This document shows positions 52,314-59,439 of a stretch of 64,000 nt of DNA, one piece after another. A model generated the notes under the pieces. The model was given only the letters and a program-made list of their open reading frames with translations, did no database searches and had not been told where the DNA came from. Positions within the stretch are counted from its first letter, which is position 1, and each line of letters starts with the position of its first letter. This stretch comes from Aquincola tertiaricarbonis (GTDB lineage: Bacteria; Pseudomonadota; Gammaproteobacteria; Burkholderiales; Burkholderiaceae_C): contig NZ_CP097635.1 of assembly GCF_023573145.1 (NCBI RefSeq), positions 248,001-312,000 on the forward strand, given 5' to 3'. The position numbers and the translations under genes were made by a program.

Positions 52314-54172
52314 CCCCGCCCACCTCGCTCGCCACCGTGGTCGACCACCTGCAACCAGAGGTCTGGCGCCGGGTCAACCGGCAGCTGGTGCGCAAGGCGA
52401 TCTCGGAGTACGCGCATGAGCGCATCGTCGAGCCGCAGCCCGACACGGCCCAGCCTGCCCAGCGCCAGCTGCACCAGGCCTACCGCCTGACCACGCCAGA
52501 CGGCCACACCGTCTACCGCTTCGAGGCGCGGCTGCTGGCGCTGCAGCACTGGGCCATCGCCGCCGACTCCATCGAATGCCTGGCCGGCGGCGTGCCGCAG
52601 GACGTGGATGCGCTGCGCTTCATCACCGACTTCAAGCAGGCGCTGGGCCTCAAGCCTGAGCAGCTGCCCATCTACCTGGACGAGATCTGCAGCACGCTGT
52701 ACAGCAGCGCCTACAAGCAGCTCAACACCACCCACGGCAGCCATGAGCTGATCCACGAGACCGACTTCCAGGTGATCGAGACCTCGATGACCGAAGGCCA
52801 CCCGGCCTTCGTGGCCAACAACGGCCGCCTGGGCTTCGACGGCAGCGACTACCGGGCCTATGCACCCGAGGCGGCATCGCCCTTCCAGATCGTGTGGCTG
52901 GCGGTGCACCGTGACCAGGCCGCCTTCCACAGCGTGCCCGGCCTCAGCCATGAGCAACTGCTGGCAGAGGAACTGGGCCAGCCCACCGTGGACCGCTACC
53001 GGCAGCAGCTGCGCGACCAGGGCCTGGACCCGGCTCACTACCTGGTGGTGCCGGCCCACCCCTGGCAATGGGCCCACAAGCTCTCGGTGGCCTTTGCGCC
53101 TTATGTGGCGCAGCGGCGCATCGTGGTGCTGGGCCTGAGCGAAGACCGCTACCTGGCGCAGCAATCCATCCGCACCATGTTCAACATCAGCGCGCCGCAC
53201 AAGCGCTACGTGAAGACCTCGCTGTCCATCCTTAACATGGGCTTCATGCGTGGCCTGTCGCCCTACTACATGTCGGGCACGCCGGCCATCAACCAGTGGA
53301 TCAGCGAGCTGCTGGCGCCCGATGCAGAGCTGCAGGCCACCGGCTTCACGCTGCTGCGCGAGGTGGCCTCGATGGGCTTTCGCCACCACTACTACGAAGC
53401 GGCCATCGAGACCGACACGCCGTACAAGAAGATGTTCTCGGCCCTGTGGCGCGAAAACCCGCTGCCGCTGCTCAAGCCCGGCGAACGGCTGATGACCATG
53501 GCCAGCCTGCTGCACACCGACCGCGACGGCGAGGCGCTGCTGCCCGCGCTGATCGAGGCCTCGGGCCTGCCGGCGCGCACCTGGCTCAAGCGCTACCTGC
53601 AGGCTTACCTGACGCCGCTGGTGCACTGCTTCTACACCTACGACCTGGTGTTCATGCCGCACGGCGAGAACCTGATCCTGGTGATGCAGGACCATGTGCC
53701 GGTGCGCGTGATCATGAAGGACATTGCCGAGGAAGCCGCGATCTTCAACACCCAGGTGCAGCTGCCCGATGCAGTGCGCCGGCTGGTGATGGACTTTCCG
53801 GAACACCTGAAGACGCTGGCCGTCTTCATCGACATCTTCGACGGCTTCTTCCGCTACATGAACCAGATCCTGGTGGAAAGCGGCACCTGCACCGAAGCCG
53901 ACTTCTGGCGCGAGGTGGCTGACAACATCCGCCGCTACCAGGACGAGCATCCGCAGCAGCGCGACAAGCACGCCCGCTACGACCTGTTTGCGCCCACCTT
54001 CCGGCAGTCGTGCCTGAACCGGCTGCAGATGGGCAACAACACGCAGATGATCAACCTGGCCGACCCCGCGGCCAACCTGAAGATCGTGGGCACGCTGGAC
54101 AACCCGCTGGCGCCGTGGGCGCCCTCTGCCAAGGCCGCCCCGCGGCCACTGGCCAGCGAGGTTGCATCCTGA
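52310..54172 (+). CDS. alcC: NIS siderophore synthetase (IucA/IucC family), AlcC-like
   Basis: Encodes 620 aa, standard for type C NIS synthetases. Landmarks are ETSMTEGHPAFVANNGRLGFDGSDYRAYAPE near 155-185, PAHPWQWAHKLS near 248-260 (His-Pro-Trp-Gln), TMFNISAPHKRYVKTSLSILNMGFMRGLS near 290-317 with the ATP-binding Lys, and HGENLILVMQDHVPVRVIMKD near 450-470 with catalytic acidic residues. A ferric-reductase-like C-terminal region follows. The enzyme adenylates the succinyl carboxylate and condenses two N-hydroxy-N-succinyl diamine units into the macrocyclic dihydroxamate. The stop overlaps the next reading frame by CTGA. Confidence 0.93.
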   Translation: MTPPTSLATVVDHLQPEVWRRVNRQLVRKAISEYAHERIVEPQPDTAQPAQRQLHQAYRLTTPDGHTVYRFEARLLALQHWAIAADSIECLAGGVPQDVDALRFITDFKQALGLKPEQLPIYLDEICSTLYSSAYKQLNTTHGSHELIHETDFQVIETSMTEGHPAFVANNGRLGFDGSDYRAYAPEAASPFQIVWLAVHRDQAAFHSVPGLSHEQLLAEELGQPTVDRYRQQLRDQGLDPAHYLVVPAHPWQWAHKLSVAFAPYVAQRRIVVLGLSEDRYLAQQSIRTMFNISAPHKRYVKTSLSILNMGFMRGLSPYYMSGTPAINQWISELLAPDAELQATGFTLLREVASMGFRHHYYEAAIETDTPYKKMFSALWRENPLPLLKPGERLMTMASLLHTDRDGEALLPALIEASGLPARTWLKRYLQAYLTPLVHCFYTYDLVFMPHGENLILVMQDHVPVRVIMKDIAEEAAIFNTQVQLPDAVRRLVMDFPEHLKTLAVFIDIFDGFFRYMNQILVESGTCTEADFWREVADNIRRYQDEHPQQRDKHARYDLFAPTFRQSCLNRLQMGNNTQMINLADPAANLKIVGTLDNPLAPWAPSAKAAPRPLASEVAS

Positions 54173-54903
54173 CGCTGGCCGCCTTCTTCAGCCAGGCCCA
54201 GGCCGTGGTGCCGGCGCTGCAAGGCCGCTGTGGCCAGCACGTCGGCGGCCTGCCCGCCGGCCCGGCGGCCGAGCAGCTGCTGGCCGCGATGCAGCGCCAG
54301 CATCCGCGCGCCGGGCGCGCCTTCTGGGCGCTGCGCACCTATGCGCGGCTGGTGTGGCAACCCGCTTATGCCAGCGTGATGGCCGTCGAGTGGGCGGGCC
54401 GCGTGCTGCCGCTGGCCGGACTGCGCTGGCAGCTCGACATCGCAGCAGCCGACGTCGATGGCTTCACGCTGCCGGCGGCGGCCTGGATGACCCCCACGCC
54501 CGCAGACACACGGCCACAGGCCGCCGACCAGGTGCAGGCCATGGCGGCCCGCCTGCTGGCCGCGGTGCAGGCGGGGCTGCCGCTGCACCCCAAGGCCGCA
54601 CGGCGCATGCTGGCCGACTGCGTGCTGTCGGCCCTGCTGCGGGCGCAGCCGCGGATGGGCTGCAGCGATGACCGGCTGCGTGCTGCCGGCAGCGCGTGGC
54701 TGGCGCTGCTGGGCGCTGGCGGCGACAGCGGCTACCTCGAAGTCTGCAACGCAGCGGGCAGGCCGCGGCTGGCGCTGGATCGCGGCATCTGCTGCCTCGA
54801 CGACCGCCGCGAAGGCGGCGAACTGTGCAACACCTGCCCGCGCCTGGCGCGCGGCGAACGGCTGCAGCGGCTGCAAGCCCTGGCGGCCGGGAGTCCTGCA
54901 TGA
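54169..54903 (+). CDS. FhuF-type [2Fe-2S] ferric siderophore reductase
   Basis: Encodes 244 aa if it starts at CTG 54169; no ATG lies near the domain start. A GAGG ribosome-binding site sits 7 bases before this CTG, which overlaps the previous stop (CTGA); an ATC or a distant GTG or ATG are alternatives. The C-terminus reads CCLDDRREGGELCNTC, the exact CC-x10-C-x2-C iron-sulfur motif of FhuF. Upstream of it is the alpha-helical siderophore-binding region (RAFWALRTYARLVWQPAYASVMAVEWAG). It should reduce ferric siderophore in the cytoplasm to release iron. It occupies the place of alcD in the alcaligin operon, but I do not assign that name. Overlaps the next gene by 4 bases. Confidence 0.82.
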   Translation: MTLAAFFSQAQAVVPALQGRCGQHVGGLPAGPAAEQLLAAMQRQHPRAGRAFWALRTYARLVWQPAYASVMAVEWAGRVLPLAGLRWQLDIAAADVDGFTLPAAAWMTPTPADTRPQAADQVQAMAARLLAAVQAGLPLHPKAARRMLADCVLSALLRAQPRMGCSDDRLRAAGSAWLALLGAGGDSGYLEVCNAAGRPRLALDRGICCLDDRREGGELCNTCPRLARGERLQRLQALAAGSPA

Positions 54904-56042
54904 ACGACATCGTCCGCCGCGCCCACCTGCTGAGCACGCAGCCACAGCTGCCGGTGCAGGCCTACTTCGACGACGAGCTCTTCCAGCGCGAGATGGCCAT
55001 GTTCGAACGCCTGGCTCCGCGCTACGTGGGCCACCGCCAATGGGTGCCCGAACCCGGCGACTGGCGCACCCTGGCGCACGAGGACAACGCCCGCGTGCTG
55101 GTGCATGGGCGCGAAGGCGTGCAGCTGCTGTCCAACGTGTGCCGCCACCGGCAGGCGCTGATCCTGGGCGGCCAGGCCGGCGCGGTGACGGCAGGCCCCA
55201 CGCAGGGCCGCCTGCCGGCGGGCTCGGGTGGCCACATCGTGTGCCCGCTGCACCGCTGGACCTACACCGACACCGGCGAGCTGGTGGGCGCGCCGCATTT
55301 CTCACCCCAGCCTTGTGCGCACCTGCCGCGCTATCCGCTGCAGGACTGCCACGGTGCGCTGTTCGAAGGGCCGCGCGACCCGCTGCGCGACCTGGGCCGG
55401 CTGTTCGAGCGGCCTGAGTTCGACCTGGCGGGCTATGTGCTGGACCGCATCGAGACCCACACCTGCCACTACAACTGGAAGACCTTCATCGAGGTGTACC
55501 TGGAGGACTACCACGTCGGCCCCTTCCATCCGGGCCTGGGCAGCTTCGTCACCTGCGACGACCTGGCCTGGGAGTTCGCAGCCCCCTTCAGCGTGCAGCG
55601 CGTGGGCGTGCACCGCGGGCTCGATGCACCGGGCTCGGCCGTCTACCGCGCGTGGCACCGTGCGCTGCTGGACTACCGCCAAGGCGTGCCACCGGACTTC
55701 GGCGCGATCTGGGTGACCTACTACCCCACGCACATGATCGAGCTGTACCCGCATGCGCTGGTGCGCTCCACGCTGCACCCGCGCGGCCCGCAGCTCACGC
55801 TCAACGTCACCGAGTTCTATTACCCCGAAGACATCGTCGCCTTCGAGCGTGCGTTCGTGCAGGCCCACCAGGCCGCTTACCGCGAGACGGTGGTGGAGGA
55901 CGACGAGATTGCCGAGCGCATGGACGCCGGCCGCCGGGCGCTGTGGCGGCGCGGCAGCACCGATGCCGGCCCCTACCAGTCGCCGATGGAAGACGGCATG
56001 CGCCACTTTCACGAGTGGTACCGGCTGGCGATGGGAGCATGA
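54900..56042 (+). CDS. alcE: Rieske non-heme oxygenase, AlcE-like (putrescine C2-hydroxylase)
   Basis: Encodes 380 aa. The Rieske cluster is CxH at Cys81/His83 and CPLH at Cys115/His118. The 31-residue gap between the halves is longer than the 15-17 common in ring-hydroxylating dioxygenases. The mononuclear iron site lies in YLEDYHVGPFHPG near 200-212. AlcE-type Rieske enzymes make (S)-2-hydroxyputrescine from putrescine, the source of the C-hydroxyl groups that distinguish alcaligin from bisucaberin or putrebactin. The product is probably alcaligin-like. Last gene of the operon; a hairpin follows (56073-56097). Confidence 0.9.
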   Translation: MNDIVRRAHLLSTQPQLPVQAYFDDELFQREMAMFERLAPRYVGHRQWVPEPGDWRTLAHEDNARVLVHGREGVQLLSNVCRHRQALILGGQAGAVTAGPTQGRLPAGSGGHIVCPLHRWTYTDTGELVGAPHFSPQPCAHLPRYPLQDCHGALFEGPRDPLRDLGRLFERPEFDLAGYVLDRIETHTCHYNWKTFIEVYLEDYHVGPFHPGLGSFVTCDDLAWEFAAPFSVQRVGVHRGLDAPGSAVYRAWHRALLDYRQGVPPDFGAIWVTYYPTHMIELYPHALVRSTLHPRGPQLTLNVTEFYYPEDIVAFERAFVQAHQAAYRETVVEDDEIAERMDAGRRALWRRGSTDAGPYQSPMEDGMRHFHEWYRLAMGA

Positions 56043-56072
56043 GGGCATGTGTAACAGAAGGCCCATGTAGCA

Positions 56073-56097
56073 AGGCTTAACTCGAGGGTTAGCGCCT
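56073..56097 (+). terminator. Terminator-like hairpin after the siderophore operon
   Basis: AGGCTTAAC (56073-56081) pairs with GTTAGCGCCT (56088-56097) in a 9-bp stem with one bulged base and a 6-base loop, 31 bases after the last siderophore gene. No T tract is present. The rest of 56043-56169 is relatively AT-rich and shows no gene. Confidence 0.45.
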
Positions 56098-56169
56098 ACT
56101 TCAAGCTGATTTGTCAGCTGCCGATAAGGAACATTCAGCGGTCATCCGCATAGCAGTTCCTCCATCCAG

Positions 56170-57558
56170 ATGACAGAGCAGTACCCGGCAGTTTGGGATC
56201 GTCACCACTTCGAGAGGACCTTCACACCCCCCCGCTTTCTGCAAAGGCCGCGCGCACGGGCCATCGGCCTGGCCGTCATGGCCGTGCTGGGTGCGGGCGC
56301 CACGGCGGCCCATGCGGCAACCCCCGCGCCGCCTGCGACCACGAGCCCGCAGCTGGAAGCCCTGCTGGCGCAGGAAGCGCAGCAGGCCGGCAACCCCGAC
56401 TTCGATTACGCGCTGGGCGTGGCCGCGCTGGACGCCGGCCACCTCTCGCGCGCCATCTTCGCGCTGGAGCGTGTGGTGGCCGTGCAGCCCGGCAACGGGC
56501 CCGCACGGGCCGAACTGGCGCGTGCCTACCTCGCCGCCGGCGATGTGGCGCGCGGCCGTGAAGAGCTGATGCTGGTGCGGCGCAGTGAGCTGCCGCCCGA
56601 AGCGGCGCAGGCGATCGACCGCGTGCTGGGCGCGCTGGACGCATCGCACTCGGCCGACCGGCAGCGCAGGATCAACGGCTACGTGGAGGCTTCGCTGGCC
56701 CGCGACAGCAACGTCAACAGCGCCACCAACGCCGGCCAGTTCGCGCTGCCGGCCTTTGGTGGCCTGCTGTTCACGATGGCGCCTGAAGCGCGGCAGCGCA
56801 GCGACACGGTGCTGGGTGCCGCGGCAGGTGCCAGCGCGCAAGTGCCGCTGTCGGCCGACTGGGACCTGGTGGCCGGCGCCAACCTGCGCGCCACCTCACC
56901 GCGGCAGGTGCACGAGATGCAGACCACGGTGGCCGACTTCAGCCTGGGCGCCACGCACCTGGGCGAAGACCGCTCGCAGACCCTGGCCTGGCAAAGCACC
57001 GGCGCCTGGCTGGACGGTGGCCGCTACCGCACGGCCCACGGCGTGGCGGCGCAATGGCAGCAGCAGCTGGACCGCAGCACCCAGGGCAACGTCTTTGCCC
57101 AGCTGTCGCGCCAGTCGTATGCCGGCCAGGCCGAACGCAACACCGACCGCGGGGTGCTGGGCCTGGCCCTGGCACGCTCCTTCGGCGAAGGGCAGCGCCT
57201 GGCCTACGGCAGCGTGTACCGCGTGCGTGAGCGGCCGCGCGATGGCGCCAACGGCGGCCTCAACGACCACCACGGCCACCAGGGCTATGGCGCCCGCCTG
57301 GGCGCCGAGCAGGCGCTGGGCCCGGCCACGCTGTTCGTGGAGTGGCAGGTCGAGCGGCGCCACTACGGCGGCACCGAGCCCCTGTTCGACGTGCGGCGTC
57401 ATGACCACCAAAGCGACTGGCTGGCGGGCCTGCGCTGGTCCATCGGCCGCCAGTGGCAGCTGCTGCCGCAGCTGCGGCGCACGATCGCCCGTTCCAACGT
57501 CGTGCTGTACGACTACCAAAGGACCGTCGTGCAGGTCGCCGTCCGCCGGGAGTTCTGA
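56170..57558 (+). CDS. SLAM-like TPR plus beta-barrel outer-membrane protein
   Basis: Encodes 462 aa. A longish N-region ends in a hydrophobic core (IGLAVMAVLGAGATAAHA), a likely signal peptide. Residues 55-150 hold TPR-like helices (FDYALGVAALDAGHLSRAIFALERVVAVQPGN, ARAELARAYLAAGDVARGREEL). From about 170 a barrel begins with GYVEASLARDSNVNSAT, where the DSNVN motif is typical of DUF560/SLAM translocons, and amphipathic strands run to the C-terminal RREF with a final Phe. SLAM proteins move TbpB-fold substrates to the cell surface (type XI secretion). The next gene, 2 bases away, encodes an exported protein with a possible TbpB-like C-terminal barrel. Confidence 0.72.
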   Translation: MTEQYPAVWDRHHFERTFTPPRFLQRPRARAIGLAVMAVLGAGATAAHAATPAPPATTSPQLEALLAQEAQQAGNPDFDYALGVAALDAGHLSRAIFALERVVAVQPGNGPARAELARAYLAAGDVARGREELMLVRRSELPPEAAQAIDRVLGALDASHSADRQRRINGYVEASLARDSNVNSATNAGQFALPAFGGLLFTMAPEARQRSDTVLGAAAGASAQVPLSADWDLVAGANLRATSPRQVHEMQTTVADFSLGATHLGEDRSQTLAWQSTGAWLDGGRYRTAHGVAAQWQQQLDRSTQGNVFAQLSRQSYAGQAERNTDRGVLGLALARSFGEGQRLAYGSVYRVRERPRDGANGGLNDHHGHQGYGARLGAEQALGPATLFVEWQVERRHYGGTEPLFDVRRHDHQSDWLAGLRWSIGRQWQLLPQLRRTIARSNVVLYDYQRTVVQVAVRREF

Positions 57559-57560
57559 AG

Positions 57561-59435
57561 ATGTTGCCCACCCCCCAGAAAAACATCCCGCGGCGCGCCA
57601 CGCGCTCGGCCGTGGCCGCCGGCGTGCTGCTGCTGATGTCGGGCCTGGCGGCCGCCGAGCCGGCGGCCACCGTGCTGTTCGCATCGGGCGACGTGCGCAT
57701 CCGCTCCGCGCAGGGCGTGCTGCGCACGCCCGCCAAGGGCGCGGTCGTCGATTCAGGCGACACCGTCGAGACCGGTCGCGGCCGGCTGCAGCTGCGCATG
57801 GTGGACGGCGCCATGATGTCGCTGCAGGAAGACACCGTGCTGCGGCTGGACGAGTACCACCTGGCCGGCGCCGCCGGCGATGACGAGAAGGGCTTCATGA
57901 GCCTGGTCAAGGGCGGCCTGCGCACCATCAGCGGCAGCATCGGCAAGGCCCGCCAGGAGCGCTACAAGCTCGAGACACCCGCCGGCACCATCGGCATCCG
58001 CGGCACCGAGTACGCCGCCTCGCTGGACCAGGGGCTGCGCGTCAGCGTCTTCGGTGGCCGCGTGGCGGTGTGCAACGACGGCGGCTGTGTCGACGTGCCC
58101 AAGGGCTTTGGCGCGGTGACGCCCAGCAAGTCGGTGCGGCCCGCCGTGAGCACCAAGCTGGCCGTGGTGGTGACACCGGCCGAGACCACGGCGCAGACCG
58201 GCACGGACAAGGCCGCGGCCGAAGGCGGCACGACCCAGGCATCGGGCTCGTCCTCGGCGACCACGCCGCTGGCCAGCGCCTTGCCCAGCACCCCGGTGGT
58301 GGCCACCGAAGGTGAACGGGTGGCCCGCTACGTGGCCACCGTGCTGTCTTCACCCGAGCCGGTGCTGCCCAGCCCCGCGCCTTCACCCGGCGCCGAGGAC
58401 GTGCTGCCCGGCCTGGGCCAAGCCGGCGCGCCGGCACCGGCGACCGGCCCCGCGCCCATCACCATCACGCCGGCGCCGCTGCCCCCTGCAGCACCTGCGC
58501 CCGCCCCGGTGCCTGCCCCTGCGCCTGCGGACGGTGGCGGCGCTGCACCAACGCCCGCCCCGTCGCCTGCGCCCTCGCCTGCTCCTTCACCAGCTCCTTC
58601 GCCTACGCCTGCGCCCTCTCCGGCCCCGTCGCCTTCCCCATCACCTGCGCCGAGCCCGACGCCTGCACCGGCACCGGAACCTGCACCCGCACCCGCGCCG
58701 GCCCCGGTGCCGCCGGCGCCGCGCGTGCCGCTGCCCAACGGCGTGGGCACGGTGGCCCTGGTGTGGACCACGGACAAGGGCGAGCCCGGCTCGGGCCTGA
58801 CCAGCGGCAAGCGCACCTTCGCGCCCAACAGCGGCCTGACCGACCTCGACGAGACCGCCAAGGACAAGAAGATGCTGGACAAGGGCGTGCCGGTGGACCC
58901 GGGCGCCGACGGCACGGTGGCCTGGGGCCGCTGGACCGGGGGCGAGTCCAAGGTCAAGGACGGCAACGGCGATGGCAAGGGCAAGCTGGCCACGCTGCAC
59001 TACGTGGCCTTCGTGGGGCAGCCCAGCCTGCCTGCCATCGGCAGCTACAAGTCGTTCGCCGCCACCGCACCCACGGTGACGCGCGAAGGCAAGATGGTGG
59101 CCACCGGCGTCATCAACACCGCCAGCGGCAACGTGACGCTGGCGCTCACCGGGCTGGGCCTGGGCGGCGCCACCTACCAACTCACCGTGCCCGTGGCCGG
59201 CCAGACCTTCTCGCTGAGCGGCCTGGCCGCGCAGGTGGGCAGCTTCGGCTTTGCCGGTGCCTCCACCATCAGCAGCACCGGCAACGGCTGCAGCGGTGGC
59301 TGCACCGGCACGCTGGGTGACGGCATCTCGGTGCGCGGCCTGCTGGGCGGCACCGGCAACAGCCGCCTGGGCGTGACCTACGGCTTCGACAGCCGGCTGG
59401 GCAACGTCACCGGTGTGATTGTCTTCAAGCCCTGA
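57561..59435 (+). CDS. FecR-domain protein with Pro-rich stalk and possible TbpB-like barrel
   Basis: Encodes 624 aa. A signal peptide (VAAGVLLLMSGLAAAEP, no lipobox) leads into a FecR domain (about 30-190: TVLFASGDVRIRSAQGVLRTP, GDTVETGRGRLQLRMVDGAMMSLQEDT, YKLETPAGTIGIRGTEYA). Residues 300-390 are an extended Pro/Ala/Ser stalk. From 395 on is a beta-rich domain with Gly-rich strands (YHVAFVGQPSLP-like, LALTGLGLGGATYQLTVP, then GVTYGFDSRLGNVTGVIVFKP) resembling the C-terminal barrel of TbpB-type surface proteins. With the SLAM-like gene upstream it may be a surface-displayed sensor or adhesin. FecR-like domains of this kind often accompany CHASE2 cyclases. Confidence 0.8.
   Translation: MLPTPQKNIPRRATRSAVAAGVLLLMSGLAAAEPAATVLFASGDVRIRSAQGVLRTPAKGAVVDSGDTVETGRGRLQLRMVDGAMMSLQEDTVLRLDEYHLAGAAGDDEKGFMSLVKGGLRTISGSIGKARQERYKLETPAGTIGIRGTEYAASLDQGLRVSVFGGRVAVCNDGGCVDVPKGFGAVTPSKSVRPAVSTKLAVVVTPAETTAQTGTDKAAAEGGTTQASGSSSATTPLASALPSTPVVATEGERVARYVATVLSSPEPVLPSPAPSPGAEDVLPGLGQAGAPAPATGPAPITITPAPLPPAAPAPAPVPAPAPADGGGAAPTPAPSPAPSPAPSPAPSPTPAPSPAPSPSPSPAPSPTPAPAPEPAPAPAPAPVPPAPRVPLPNGVGTVALVWTTDKGEPGSGLTSGKRTFAPNSGLTDLDETAKDKKMLDKGVPVDPGADGTVAWGRWTGGESKVKDGNGDGKGKLATLHYVAFVGQPSLPAIGSYKSFAATAPTVTREGKMVATGVINTASGNVTLALTGLGLGGATYQLTVPVAGQTFSLSGLAAQVGSFGFAGASTISSTGNGCSGGCTGTLGDGISVRGLLGGTGNSRLGVTYGFDSRLGNVTGVIVFKP
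58476..58736 (+). repeat. Proline-rich stalk repeat (PAPSP-like) in the FecR-domain protein
   Basis: About 87 codons dominated by Pro, Ala and Ser in short units such as APSP and APTP, repeated with small changes. The DNA is correspondingly repetitive (GCCCTCGCCTGCTCC-like words), so length may vary between strains. It probably forms a rigid spacer between the FecR domain and the C-terminal domain. Confidence 0.85.
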
Positions 59436-59439
59436 CGCC

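Noticed and set aside
58476..58736. CRISPR-like or mobile repeat array
   Set aside because: The repetition is codon-level Pro/Ala/Ser stalk coding in frame, without spacers or conserved repeat units.
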